A DNA stretch of 64,000 nucleotides from JACVRW01 sp963739095 (lineage in GTDB: Bacteria > Actinomycetota > Thermoleophilia > Solirubrobacterales > Thermoleophilaceae), in the NCBI GenBank assembly GCA_963739095.1, contig CAVTZF010000023.1:1-64000 (forward strand), read 5' to 3'. Below are positions 28,688 through 37,187 of this stretch, one piece after another. Every line of letters starts with the position of its first letter. Positions within the stretch are counted from its first letter, which is position 1. A program made the translations under genes and the position numbers. Under the pieces are notes generated by a model. That model saw only the letters and a list, made by a program, of their open reading frames with translations. It did no database searches and was not told where the DNA came from.

Positions 28688-29764
28688 ATGGAAGCCGCTA
28701 TCTCTCAGCCCGCCGCCGGCCAGTCTCCACAGGCCGCGCCGCGCCACAACGAAGGCCACGGCCGCCGTCTGACGGTGGCGTTCGAGGCGCTCGAGGCATT
28801 CCCGGCGCTGGCCGAGTCGCGCAACCGCGTGCTGCGGGTCGTGCGCGAGGACCGTGCGTCGGTCGGCGAGGTGGTCGCGGCGGTCGAGTCCGACGTGGCG
28901 CTCGTGATCACGGTGCTGCGGATCGCGAACCGGACCGCCCAGCGCAAGAAGGGCAAGATCGCGAGCATCCCCGAGGCGGTCGAGATCCTCTCGCCGGAGG
29001 GCGTCGAGACGCTCGCCGCGCGCACCGCCACCTTCGACTTCTTCGAGCGCACGCCCGGCTGGGACCTGATGCCGGAGCGCTTCCGCCTGCACGCCGTGGC
29101 CACCCAGGCCGCCGCGGACCGGCTCGCCCGCGAGCTCGAGGCAGAAGACCGCGACGAGCTGCTCTGCTCGGCGCTGCTCCACGACGTCGGCAAGCTCGTC
29201 CTCACGCACGCGTATCCGGGCTATCCGGGGCAGGTGCACCAGAACGCACGCACGCCTGAGGAGCGGCTCCATCGCGAGCGGCTCGAGCTGGGCGTCGACC
29301 ACGCGCTCGTCGGCGGAGTGCTGGCACGCCGCTGGGGGCTGCCGAACCGGCTCGCCACTGCGATCGAGCGCCATCACGCGGACGACGCCGAGGGCGAGGC
29401 CGCGATCGTGCGGCTCGCGGACATGCTGGCCCACTACGGGCACGGCCTGCCCGTCAACCCGAAGCAGCTCCTGCACGCCGCACGCGCGGTCGGCCTCTCG
29501 ACGGAGCAGCTGCGGTCGGTCATGTACGAGCTGCCGCAGGGCACCGGCAACGTCAAGCGGAACGTCGACCCGTGCCCGCTCTCGACCCGCGAGGTCGAGG
29601 TGCTGCGCCGCCTCGCCGAGGGCAAGGTCTACAAGCAGATCGCCCACGAGCTCGAGCTCTCCACGAGCACGGTGCGCACGCACCTGCACAACACCTACGC
29701 GAAGCTGGGCGCGGTCGACCGCGCCCAGGCCGTCCTGATCGCCACCGAGCGCGGCTGGATCTAG
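28688..29764 (+). CDS. HDOD-domain protein with C-terminal LuxR-type DNA-binding domain
   Basis: A 358-residue regulator. Residues 25-250 form an HDOD domain: LTVAFEALEAFPALAESRNR, SDVALVITVLRIANRT, LCSALLHDVGKLVLTH with the HD pair, and AIERHHADDAEGEAAIVRLA. Residues 290-358 form a LuxR/FixJ helix-turn-helix (LSTREVEVLRRLAEGKVYKQ, STVRTHLHNTYAKLGAVDRA). HDOD proteins usually link nucleotide signals to motility or stress; fusion to a LuxR output makes a one-component regulator. The HD pair is retained but many HDOD domains lack catalysis. Target genes are unknown. Confidence 0.88.
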   Translation: MEAAISQPAAGQSPQAAPRHNEGHGRRLTVAFEALEAFPALAESRNRVLRVVREDRASVGEVVAAVESDVALVITVLRIANRTAQRKKGKIASIPEAVEILSPEGVETLAARTATFDFFERTPGWDLMPERFRLHAVATQAAADRLARELEAEDRDELLCSALLHDVGKLVLTHAYPGYPGQVHQNARTPEERLHRERLELGVDHALVGGVLARRWGLPNRLATAIERHHADDAEGEAAIVRLADMLAHYGHGLPVNPKQLLHAARAVGLSTEQLRSVMYELPQGTGNVKRNVDPCPLSTREVEVLRRLAEGKVYKQIAHELELSTSTVRTHLHNTYAKLGAVDRAQAVLIATERGWI

Positions 29765-29771
29765 CGGCGAT

Positions 29772-29810
29772 TGGGGTCGCGACCCCATGGCGGGCCGCGC
29801 CGCGCCCGCC
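29772..29810. terminator. 16-bp perfect palindrome followed by 7-bp hairpin
   Basis: TGGGGTCGCGACCCCA (29772-29787) is a perfect palindrome 7 bases after the HDOD-LuxR stop. GGCGGGC, an 8-base loop, and GCCCGCC follow at 29789-29810. The pair may terminate the upstream gene; the uninterrupted palindrome could also be a regulator site for the next small gene. Confidence 0.5.
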
Positions 29811-29822
29811 GAAAATCGACCC

Positions 29823-30029
29823 ATGCTTCGCTACAAGTGCCGCCGCTGTCACGAGGTCACCCAGCGCGAGGCGCCGACCTCCCACTGCGGAATCTGCTTC
29901 GCCCCGCTCACCGACGACGACCTGCTGCCGGCGGAGCCACCGGCGGCGTCACGCTCGCTCGCCGACCTGCTTGACGCCCGCGACGCTGCGCGCGACGCCG
30001 CCCGGGCGGCCTACTCGCTCCCGGGCTGA
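29823..30029 (+). CDS. small zinc-ribbon protein
   Basis: A 68-residue protein whose N-terminal half carries two CxxC pairs (YKCRRCHEV and HCGICFAPL), a classical zinc ribbon. The C-terminal half is an Ala/Asp-rich helix (ADLLDARDAARDAARAAYS). ATG 29823 was chosen; an upstream ATG at 29787 would start inside the palindrome. Function unknown; it may bind nucleic acid or a protein partner. Confidence 0.65.
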   Translation: MLRYKCRRCHEVTQREAPTSHCGICFAPLTDDDLLPAEPPAASRSLADLLDARDAARDAARAAYSLPG

Positions 30030-30050
30030 CCCCCAGGACCTCGCACGCGT

Positions 30051-30950
30051 CTAGAAGAGACGCACGCGGCGCCGCTCGGCGGAGCGGTTGCCTGCGGCAT
30101 CGCCGGCGCGCACGCTGACCTGCGCGCGCGTGTGCCGGCCGAGCGCGCGCCGCTTGGCGAGCGCGGCCCGCAGGCGGCGACCGAAGCGCAGGGAGACCGT
30201 AGCCCGCTCACCCGCCGCCAGCGTCCGGGGCGCCGAGCTGAGTCTCCAGACGCGCGCCGCGCCCGGCAGCGCGATGCGCGCGTTCACCGCGACGGTGCAG
30301 CCCTCGCTCGGGCATTCGACTCCGACCGCCAGCCCCTTGAGGCGCCTGAGCGGCCGCGCCCGGGCGAGATCGAGGGTGGGGGGAGTGGCATCGGTGGCCT
30401 CGTCGGGCGGCGGCGGCCCGGGTGCGCCGTCCGGGATGCAGCCCGCGCCGATCAGCGTCCGCGCTTCGCCGAGCCGGAGCTGGTAGCGGCCGCGGAACTC
30501 CTCCGCCGGCCGCTCGACGTCCGCCACCCATTCGCCCCAGCGGGCCTCGCTCGCGCCGTAGCCTGGGTCCGACGCGCGCTTGCTCGCCAGCATCTGGAGA
30601 GCCGTGTCGACGAACCAGTTGAGCTGCAGCTGCGGGTTGGTCGGGTAGCCGGCGTAGACGCCCTGGTTCCAGATCCCCATGCGCATCTGGAAGTAGCCGG
30701 CGTAGTCGGTGTCGCCCGGCGGCAGGTTGGTGATGTTGGACTCGACGAGCGCCGCCATCACGGGCAGCTCCCCAGGAACGCCGCGCGCGCCCGCGCCGTA
30801 GGCCATCCAGGCCGCGAGCGTCGTCTTGGGTGCGTCGTCACCCGGGTAGGTCACGCAGTCCGCGGCGTTCGCCGAGGCGGGTCCGGCCAGGGCCGCGGCA
30901 GCAACGGCGATCGCGAGCGCGCGTCGCACGCGCCCAGTATCGCGGCTCAA
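30051..30950 (-). CDS. secreted lytic-transglycosylase-like protein with beta-rich C-terminus
   Basis: About 299 residues with a signal peptide (ALAIAVAAAALAGPASANA). Residues 40-160 resemble a phage-type transglycosylase/lysozyme fold (ELPVMAALVESNITNLPPGD, DYAGYFQMRMGIWNQGVY), where the Glu in ALVESN would be catalytic. The C-terminal part after a Pro-rich linker (APGPPPPDEATDATPP) is a beta-sandwich-like region rich in Arg. The TTG at 30950 overlaps the kinase stop (TTGA); a GTG at 30929 would give a tighter signal peptide. It probably acts on peptidoglycan outside the cell. Confidence 0.7.
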   Translation of the reverse strand: MSRDTGRVRRALAIAVAAAALAGPASANAADCVTYPGDDAPKTTLAAWMAYGAGARGVPGELPVMAALVESNITNLPPGDTDYAGYFQMRMGIWNQGVYAGYPTNPQLQLNWFVDTALQMLASKRASDPGYGASEARWGEWVADVERPAEEFRGRYQLRLGEARTLIGAGCIPDGAPGPPPPDEATDATPPTLDLARARPLRRLKGLAVGVECPSEGCTVAVNARIALPGAARVWRLSSAPRTLAAGERATVSLRFGRRLRAALAKRRALGRHTRAQVSVRAGDAAGNRSAERRRVRLF

Positions 30951-32125
30951 CCGGCGACCAGCGCGACCGGCACCCTTACGAGCACGCGCGTGCCCCGATC
31001 CGAGCTCGCGATGTCGAGCACCCCGTCCAGCATCTCGGCACGCTCGCGCATGCTCGCAAGGCCGAGGTGGCCTGGGTCGTTTGAGAGTCGGGGGTCGTCG
31101 ACGGCGAATCCGTGGCCGTTGTCGGTGACGCGCAGCTCGACGTCGCTGTTGGTGGTGCGGAGGTTGATCGAGACCGCGTCAGCCGCCGCGTGCCGGCCGG
31201 CGTTGACGACGGCCTCCTGGACGATGCGGAACAGGTCGCCGGCCATCTCCACCGGCATCTCGATGCGTTCGATCGTCGCCATCACCTCGAAGCCGTAGCG
31301 CCGGCGCCACACAGGGATGCAGTTCTCCACCGCCTGGTCGAAGCTGAGCTCATGGAACGCGTATGGGCCGAGGTCGACGATCTCGTCGCGCAGCACACGG
31401 ATGTTGCGCGTGGCCAGCTCGCGCGCCTCCTCGATCAAGGTCGATGCCTCGTCGCTGCGCCCCGCCTCGGCGGCGCTCCCCGCCGCCGAGAGGATCATGT
31501 CGAGGCCGATCAGCTCCTGAACCGGGCCGTCGTGGATCGACTCGGCGACGCGGCGGCGCACCTGCCCCTCGGCCTGAAGCGTTCGCCGCGACAAGCCCTG
31601 GGCGCGTAGCCGCGACGCTGACTCGGCCGTCCGCAGTGTGCCGACCACCACGCCCGTGGCGAGCGCGGCGACGACGAAGACGAGCTCGTAGAACGCCCAG
31701 ACCTCGCCGTCGACGGGCTCGTCGCCGCGGATCGCGCTCGCGATCACCAGCGCCGCGGAGCCCAGCGCCGCGACCGCCATGCCGCGCCGCTCGCCCTGGA
31801 AGTGGGCGTGTGAGGCCACGAGGAAGAGCGCCGCCACGCGGACGGCGCCGACCGTCTCAGGCGCGACCACCTCGAGCAGCACCAGCAGCGAGAAGTCGAC
31901 GATCGGCACGATCGGGTTGATCGCGAAAGCGGGGTCGCGCCGGGTCACGAACAGGACGAACAGCGTCCAGGGGAGCGCCACGGCCCCGACGAGCACCGCG
32001 GCGGTCGTGTTGTCGGGGAGGCCGATCACGATCAGGCCCAGGACGGCGACTGCCGTCGCAACGACGCGCGTGGCCGCAAAGACGAGGACCGGGCCGGCCG
32101 ACTCGATCGGGAGCCGCCGCAGCAT
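30947..32125 (-). CDS. NarL-family (HisKA_3) sensor histidine kinase
   Basis: A 392-residue membrane kinase. Six or so hydrophobic segments (LVFAATRVVATAVAVLGLIV to VVAALATGVVVGTL) occupy residues 10-180. Then comes the HisKA_3 helix RRRVAESIHDGPVQELIGLD with the phospho-acceptor His. The ATPase domain shows RIVQEAVVNAGRHAAADAVS (N-box), LRVTDNGHGF (G1) and PGHLGLASMRERAEML (G2). No response regulator is adjacent, so it is an orphan kinase. The start sits directly at the stop of the vanZ-like gene (TGATG). Confidence 0.9.
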   Translation of the reverse strand: MLRRLPIESAGPVLVFAATRVVATAVAVLGLIVIGLPDNTTAAVLVGAVALPWTLFVLFVTRRDPAFAINPIVPIVDFSLLVLLEVVAPETVGAVRVAALFLVASHAHFQGERRGMAVAALGSAALVIASAIRGDEPVDGEVWAFYELVFVVAALATGVVVGTLRTAESASRLRAQGLSRRTLQAEGQVRRRVAESIHDGPVQELIGLDMILSAAGSAAEAGRSDEASTLIEEARELATRNIRVLRDEIVDLGPYAFHELSFDQAVENCIPVWRRRYGFEVMATIERIEMPVEMAGDLFRIVQEAVVNAGRHAAADAVSINLRTTNSDVELRVTDNGHGFAVDDPRLSNDPGHLGLASMRERAEMLDGVLDIASSDRGTRVLVRVPVALVAG

Positions 32126-32508
32126 CAGACGGTGCTGCGCCGAGGCAGGCCGGAACGCAGCAGGAAGGCCATCAGCCCGGCGCCGGCCGAGTCGATCAGC
32201 CAGTCGACGGGCGTCCCGTTGCGGTCCTCGACGAACGTCTGGTGGAGCTCGTCCGTCGCGGCGTAGCCACTCGAGATGAGGAAGCCGACGAGCGCCGCGC
32301 GTCGCGGCCCGAGCCCCGGCTCGAACGCCCGCCACCAGAGCAGGCAGAGCAGCGCGTACTCAGCGAAGTGGACGAGCTTGCGCCCGATGAGTTCGAGCGC
32401 GCCAAGTCCCACTTCGAGGCTCGACTGAGCCGAGAACGCGAAGATCAGCGCCATCAGCGCCAGCGGTGGGAGCCAGAGATCAGGGCGCCGCAGCGACGGC
32501 ATGTGCAT
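32125..32508 (-). CDS. VanZ-family membrane protein
   Basis: A 127-residue protein with four hydrophobic segments. The VanZ signature is visible: ALIFAFSAQSS at the first helix, KLVHFAEYALLCLLWWRAF, and ATDELHQTFVEDRNGTPVDW. VanZ-like proteins are tied to teicoplanin resistance in enterococci, but most family members have unknown roles. The gene overlaps the next (kinase) start by one base and probably forms an operon kinase-transglycosylase with it. ATG 32502 is an alternative start. Confidence 0.85.
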   Translation of the reverse strand: MHMPSLRRPDLWLPPLALMALIFAFSAQSSLEVGLGALELIGRKLVHFAEYALLCLLWWRAFEPGLGPRRAALVGFLISSGYAATDELHQTFVEDRNGTPVDWLIDSAGAGLMAFLLRSGLPRRSTV

Positions 32509-32525
32509 ACCGTAGAGTCACACGC

Positions 32526-32927
32526 TTGCTGGTCATAACGACGAAATCGCCGTATGCAGTCCGCGCGCTCACGGAGCTGGCGCGCCGCGGCGGTCCCGCG
32601 CCGGTCCCGATCGGCGAGATTGCGAGGGCGCGCGACATCCCGGTGCAGTTCCTCGAGGGCCTGTTCGCGACGCTTCGCCGAGCCGGCATCCTCCAGTCCC
32701 AACGCGGCGTCAAGGGCGGCTACTCGTTCGCACGCCCGCCCGAGGACGTGACCGTGCTCGAGGTCGTCGAGCTGCTCGAGGGCGAGCTCGGAACCGACGC
32801 GGCGAACTCAGGCCCCGTCTGGACCGAGGCGGTTGACGCAGTCAAGACCGTGCTCGCCGGCACGACGATCGCAGCGGTGGCGGAGCGCGAGGCGCAGTCT
32901 GCGGCGGCGCCGATGTACTACATCTAG
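32526..32927 (+). CDS. Rrf2-family transcriptional regulator
   Basis: A 133-residue winged-helix regulator from TTG 32526: LVITTKSPYAVRALTELARR, IGEIARARDIPVQFLEGLFA and QRGVKGGYSFARPPEDVTVL are the family signature. It lacks the three Cys of the IscR type, so no iron-sulphur cluster is expected. It is divergent from vanZ with 17 bases between starts, so both share a promoter region that it may control. Confidence 0.85.
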   Translation: MLVITTKSPYAVRALTELARRGGPAPVPIGEIARARDIPVQFLEGLFATLRRAGILQSQRGVKGGYSFARPPEDVTVLEVVELLEGELGTDAANSGPVWTEAVDAVKTVLAGTTIAAVAEREAQSAAAPMYYI

Positions 32928-32956
32928 AAGCGCGGGGGCGGGGTTTGCCCCAGGCT

Positions 32957-33397
32957 CTACGGAGGCGCACCCTCGGCGTGCGGTGCGTGACGGTCCTGCT
33001 CCGTGAGCAGCAACCCCGCGACGTGCTGCAGGAGCTTCCACGTCACGTCAGGATTCTTCTTCGCGAACGCCCGGAAGTGCCAGAACTGGATCGCGTGGCA
33101 GCGCATCGGAGTCACCGCCTCGACGGTGGCCGTGCGCTCGCGTTCGCTGATCATCGCGAGCTCGCCGAAGTGGTCGCCAGGCCCCATCGTGCCGACCCGT
33201 CTGCCGTCGACGATGACGGCGGCCTCGCCCTCGGCGATCACGAAGAAGGCGACGCCGCCCATCTCACCCTGCTTGGTGAGCAGCGAACCGGCGGGAACGA
33301 GATGGTCCCTGAAGTCCTTGGCGAGCCGCCGCAGCTGGCGCTCGCTGAGCTCACTGAACAGCGGAACCCGCTTCAGATCTTCGGCCACGCTGGGCAC
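32957..33397 (-). CDS. cyclic-nucleotide-binding domain protein without DNA-binding domain
   Basis: A 146-residue protein consisting almost entirely of a Crp-type cNMP-binding fold: LFSELSERQLRRLAKDFRDH, GSLLTKQGEMGGVAFFVIAE, MGPGDHFGELAMISERERTA (phosphate cassette FGELAxxxxxxRTA) and a C-helix. The C-terminus ends AGLLLTEQDRH without a helix-turn-helix. It is probably a free sensor module. GTG start at 33397. Confidence 0.85.
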   Translation of the reverse strand: MPSVAEDLKRVPLFSELSERQLRRLAKDFRDHLVPAGSLLTKQGEMGGVAFFVIAEGEAAVIVDGRRVGTMGPGDHFGELAMISERERTATVEAVTPMRCHAIQFWHFRAFAKKNPDVTWKLLQHVAGLLLTEQDRHAPHAEGAPP

Positions 33398-33519
33398 GCC
33401 GCGACCCTACCTGAGGCACACCCGTCTGTGGCAGCACGCCCAACGCGCCTGGCCCTACCTGCGAAGCGACTTGCCGACCATCAACTGCCCGCACGCGATG
33501 GCGGGCGGTGACGTGCGGC

Positions 33520-34326
33520 TCAGGCGCCCGCGTGCCGCGCCGCGGCGAGGATGAGCTTGGCCACGGCCCCGGGGTGGGACAGCATCACTGTGTGCGACGA
33601 CTTCACCTCGACCGTGTGGGCGCGAGCACGCCTGGCCATGAAGCGCTCCGCGGCCGGCGGGATCGCATGATCCTCGGTGGCGACCATGAACCACGTCGGG
33701 ATCGTCCGCCACGCCGGCGGCCCGGACTTCGCCGACCCCGCGACCTTCGCCAGCGGCCGCTGCGTCGCCGCCGCCGTCGCCACCTCCCCGGCCGGCAGGT
33801 CGGCGGAGAACACGTCGCGGAACGACTCGACCTTGACGTACTGGTCGACGCCGCCCGGAAACTTGCGCTCGACGATCGTCGACGGCCCGAGCAGCGAGCC
33901 CGGGAACCGGGCGAAGATGTCCATCTGGCTCTCGCCCTCCTTCGGGGCGACCGCGGCGATGTACACCAGCGCCTTCACCCTAGGCACACCCACCGCGGCG
34001 TTGGTGATCACCGCACCGCCGTACGAGTGGCCGACGAGCACGATCGGCCCCTCGATCGTCTTCAGCACGCTCCTGAGGTACGCCGCGTCCGAGGCCACGC
34101 CCCGCAGCGGATTGGCGGGAACCAGGACGTCGTATCCGCGGCGGCGCAAGCGGCCGACCACGGCGTCCCAACCGCTCGCGTCGGTAAACGCGCCGTGTTC
34201 GACGACGATCGTCGGGCGCGCGCGGGAGCCGCCAGGACCGGAGCTGTCGGCGCCGCCGCACCCGTCGAGCGCGACCGCGGCCACGACCAGGGCGACGATC
34301 CATGTGAGGAGGCGACGGCGCTTCAC
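33520..34326 (-). CDS. alpha/beta hydrolase lipoprotein
   Basis: A 268-residue esterase-like hydrolase. The N-terminus has a lipoprotein signal (LLTWIVALVVAAVALDGCGG; lipobox LDGC). The catalytic triad is visible: Ser in LVGHSYGGAVITNAA, Asp in FMVATEDHAIPP, His in VKSSHTVMLSHP. The oxyanion-hole strand is TIVVEHGAFTDASGW. It resembles the EstC/methylesterase group of plant-type salicylate esterases. GTG 34326 gives the lipoprotein; the frame continues upstream without homology. Substrate unknown; acts outside the membrane. Confidence 0.82.
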   Translation of the reverse strand: MKRRRLLTWIVALVVAAVALDGCGGADSSGPGGSRARPTIVVEHGAFTDASGWDAVVGRLRRRGYDVLVPANPLRGVASDAAYLRSVLKTIEGPIVLVGHSYGGAVITNAAVGVPRVKALVYIAAVAPKEGESQMDIFARFPGSLLGPSTIVERKFPGGVDQYVKVESFRDVFSADLPAGEVATAAATQRPLAKVAGSAKSGPPAWRTIPTWFMVATEDHAIPPAAERFMARRARAHTVEVKSSHTVMLSHPGAVAKLILAAARHAGA

Positions 34327-34501
34327 CCTTCCGACGGTGACGACCCCGCTTCCGGTGGGCAACACGAACTCGCGCACGAGCAATCGTCCGCCGCGATCAA
34401 TGATCTCAGGGGTATAACCCTGGCGCTGGGCGCAGCAGGTCGCGGAGGGACGGGTCATGCTGCAATCTCCCCCGTCCACGCTGGAGGCCAAGGAGGAAAC
34501 G

Positions 34502-34798
34502 GTGAGCTACGACACGCCTGAGCGAGTGGAGCTGGGAGCCGAGGATCGCGGCCGGATCCGGCGCTTGACCGAGGAGGTCCAGGGCCGGCTCGAGGAGATC
34601 AGCCTGATCGCGGCCCGAGCTCACGGTCTGCGGCTCGAGGACGGCGCGGTCCGCAAGTTCGTGCCGCACGAGTCGGAGACTCGAGACGAGCCCGTGATCG
34701 TCGAGGTGGAGATCATCGAGTTCCCCGACGGCGGCACCGCGTGCCTGGTGGTTCTCTCTGACGACAGCTCGTGGGTGGAGATCCCATGCGCGTCCTGA
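34502..34798 (+). CDS. small acidic protein of unknown function
   Basis: A 98-residue protein. GTG 34502 was chosen for the strong AAGGAGG five bases upstream; an ATG at 34457 is in frame but lacks a site. It starts with a helical region (RIRRLTEEVQGRLEEISLIA), then beta-strand-like PVIVEVEIIEFPDGGTACLV. It is acidic, soluble, without Cys. No family recognised. Confidence 0.65.
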   Translation: MSYDTPERVELGAEDRGRIRRLTEEVQGRLEEISLIAARAHGLRLEDGAVRKFVPHESETRDEPVIVEVEIIEFPDGGTACLVVLSDDSSWVEIPCAS

Positions 34799-34835
34799 GC
34801 GGGTTTGCGCCGATCAGCGCGACCACGCCGCTTCC

Positions 34836-35465
34836 TCACGGGGGCGTGCTGCGCCGGCCCTTCGGCAGGTCGGGGATCAGCGCGGACGTGACCGCCACGA
34901 CGAGGAACATCCAGACGGCCGCGCGTGGCGCCAGCAGGGCCAGAATCAGGATGGCGGCGTAGAAGGCCGGTGTTGGGCGCGTGCGGCGGATCACCCGGCG
35001 TAGCTCGTCGACAGTGACGCCGTCCTTCAGGACCTCCCGGCGGCGGGCGGCGTAGATCGTCATCGTCGTGATCACCACCGAGATCACGAGCAGCGTCGCG
35101 CCGTAGAACAGCACGGCCGTTCGCTCGGGCGCGTCGGTCTCGCGGCCCAGGGCATGGGCGGTCAGCGTGGTCGGGAACGGGAGGAATGCGACCACCCACA
35201 GGAGCAGGATGTTGAGCCGCATCAGCGTTCCATCGGCGGTCTCGACCCGCCGGAAGAGGCCGTGGTGGGCGATCCAGAGCCCGGCGATCGTGAAGAAGCT
35301 CGTCGTGTAGGCGAGGTAGGAGGGCCACTCGTCGCGGATCGCCTGCCAGAGGTCGTCGAAGCCGCTCTCGGGCACGCTGATCTCTAGCACGAGCAGCGTC
35401 GCCGCGATCGCGAACACGCCGTCGCTGAAGGCCTCCAGGCGGCTGCTCGAGAAGCGCTCCGCCAT
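34836..35465 (-). CDS. TMEM175-type (DUF1211) potassium channel protein
   Basis: A 209-residue membrane protein with six hydrophobic segments. The family signature RLEAFSDGVFAIAATLLVLE (RxxxFSD) opens the first helix; FTIAGLWIAHHGLFRR marks helix 3. Bacterial TMEM175 homologues are tetrameric K+ channels with one six-helix repeat per chain, as here. It directly follows the MBL-fold gene (TGATG overlap). Confidence 0.88.
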   Translation of the reverse strand: MAERFSSSRLEAFSDGVFAIAATLLVLEISVPESGFDDLWQAIRDEWPSYLAYTTSFFTIAGLWIAHHGLFRRVETADGTLMRLNILLLWVVAFLPFPTTLTAHALGRETDAPERTAVLFYGATLLVISVVITTMTIYAARRREVLKDGVTVDELRRVIRRTRPTPAFYAAILILALLAPRAAVWMFLVVAVTSALIPDLPKGRRSTPP

Positions 35466-36457
35466 CAGCTCTCGGCGGCGGTGAACTCGAAGCTCGTGCC
35501 CACGCAGTTCTGGATGAAGGCGTCCGGGAAGCGGCTTGCGAGAGCGTGCGTCGCGCGCCAGCCGGTGCAGTGTGTGGGTACGAGGTAGTCGGCCGAGAAC
35601 TCGGTGAGCGCCTCGCAGGTCGGCTCGATGATCGGCTCGAAGCCCGGCCCGCTCAGGTGGAAGCCGCCGACGAGGGCGTGCAGCCGCTGCTCGCCCGTGA
35701 GCTTCCTGGTGTAGCGGGCGATGTTGACGATCCCCGAATGGCCGCAGCCGGTGAGCACGACCAGGCCGCGGCCGCGGACGTGCGCGACGAGCGCCTGGTC
35801 GTCGAGGATCAGCGGATCGGGCTTCCACTCGCCCTCGTGGTGAGCCTCGTGGCCCGGGAAGCCGCGCTCGAAGTCGGTGGTGCGGTCGACCTCGCCCGTG
35901 ACGAGCAGGGAGCCGTCGAGCAGGAAGCTCGGCTTGCGCTCCTCGACGATCTCGAAGCCGGCGCCCTGAAGCGCGCTCTTGCTCGTCGAGGGCAGCTCGA
36001 TCGGGTCGCGGCCCGGCAACGCGACGCGCCGGTGCGACCAGAACTCGGGGTGGATCAGGACCGGCATGTTCGGGCTGCCGAGCTCACCGACGAGGCCGTC
36101 CATCCCGGTGGTGTGGTCCCAGTGCCCGTGGCTGAGGACGATGATGTCGATGTCGCCAGGGGCGATCCCGAGCCGGCGCATGTTGTGCACCAGGCCGTCC
36201 GGCGTCCGGCCGGCGTCGAAGAGGATCCGCGTCTCGCGCCCGTTCTTCGTGACGGTGACGAACGCGGCGAAGCCGTGCTCGCCGCGGAGCGCGTCGTCGC
36301 TCTCGCCCCCCTCGATGAATCGTGCCGGCGTCCGCGGCCCGCCCAATATGGCCTGCCGGTGCGCCGGACCCTCATCTGGAAGCAGCGAGTCGGTCACGTT
36401 GTCGACCAGCGTCGTGATCGTCAGCGCGTCGACCGGCTCGAGCCGGATCGCGTCCAT
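35465..36457 (-). CDS. MBL-fold metallo-hydrolase
   Basis: A 330-residue metallo-beta-lactamase-fold enzyme. The metal motif is VLSHGHWDHTTGMDGL; other parts are ILFDAGRTPDGLVHNM, VVLTGCGHSGIVNIARY and LVGGFHLSG, with THCTGWRA at the end. This arrangement matches the group including archaeal dihydropterin-type synthases (beta-RFAP-like 'GHSG' MBL proteins). The true substrate is unknown. It ends overlapping the TMEM175 gene start. Confidence 0.8.
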   Translation of the reverse strand: MDAIRLEPVDALTITTLVDNVTDSLLPDEGPAHRQAILGGPRTPARFIEGGESDDALRGEHGFAAFVTVTKNGRETRILFDAGRTPDGLVHNMRRLGIAPGDIDIIVLSHGHWDHTTGMDGLVGELGSPNMPVLIHPEFWSHRRVALPGRDPIELPSTSKSALQGAGFEIVEERKPSFLLDGSLLVTGEVDRTTDFERGFPGHEAHHEGEWKPDPLILDDQALVAHVRGRGLVVLTGCGHSGIVNIARYTRKLTGEQRLHALVGGFHLSGPGFEPIIEPTCEALTEFSADYLVPTHCTGWRATHALASRFPDAFIQNCVGTSFEFTAAES

Positions 36458-36578
36458 CAGCCGATCCTAAGGCGCGCTGTCCCCTGAACGGTTGCTGCCA
36501 TACGCCTTAATGCCGATTAGCAGCGAAATTCATGGGTACTGGTTTCACAAGAGTGTCCTAGACGAAGAGGGATGTGCA

Positions 36579-37184
36579 GTGGCCGCCACCAACAGATCTT
36601 CCGGCAGCAAGCAGAGCAAGAGCAGATCATCGAGCAGTTCGCGATCCAAGAGCAAGGGAGGCTCGTCGAACGGGTCGCCCTCGAAGAGCAGAGCTCGGGC
36701 CAGCTCCGCCGGTGCGAAGGCACGCACGTCGGGCAGCGGGTCCTCGCGCTCTGGCAACGGCTCGCGGCGGTCGAGCGGCTCGACGGCCAAGCGCAGCAGC
36801 CAGAGCCGCAGCCGCAGCACACAAAGCCGCAGCCGCAGCGCACAAGGCCCCAGCCGCAGCACGCAGAGCCAGAGCAATGGCTCGAACGGGTTCGTAGGCA
36901 CCGTCAAGAACGTGGCGAGCAAGGCCAAGGGACCGGCGGTTGCCGTCGGAGCAACGGCCGCCGGCGTCGCCGGCGGGCTGCTGATCCGCTCGCGCACGCG
37001 TCAGCGCAAGGTGCTGGGCGTCCCGGTCCCGCGCTCGCTCGGCAAGTCGGACATCGACGTCAAGTCGCTGGCGAAGACGGTCGGCAAGGCGAGCAAGCAG
37101 TTCGGACAGACGACCAAGACCGTCTCCAAGGACATGGAGAAGGTTGGCGACCAGGCCGAGCGCATCGGGAAGATCCTGGGCTAG
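36579..37184 (+). CDS. Ser/Arg-rich disordered protein with glycine-rich hydrophobic segment
   Basis: A 201-residue protein from GTG 36579. Residues 1-110 are almost only Ser, Arg, Lys, Gly and Ala, with repeated SR dipeptides (SQSRSRSTQSRSRSAQGPSR), resembling eukaryotic RS domains. A short hydrophobic stretch (AVAVGATAAGVAGGLLIRSR) follows, then QRKVLGVPVPRSLGKSD and a helical tail with KTVGKASKQFGQTTKTVSKD. The same plan appears in the next gene. No family recognised; possibly a nucleoid- or envelope-associated protein. Confidence 0.65.
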   Translation: MAATNRSSGSKQSKSRSSSSSRSKSKGGSSNGSPSKSRARASSAGAKARTSGSGSSRSGNGSRRSSGSTAKRSSQSRSRSTQSRSRSAQGPSRSTQSQSNGSNGFVGTVKNVASKAKGPAVAVGATAAGVAGGLLIRSRTRQRKVLGVPVPRSLGKSDIDVKSLAKTVGKASKQFGQTTKTVSKDMEKVGDQAERIGKILG

Positions 37185-37187
37185 CAA

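Noticed and set aside
26396..29824. Long minus-strand frame spanning nfo, gltX and the HDOD gene
   Set aside because: It crosses three well-supported genes and shows no homology; shadow of their coding bias.
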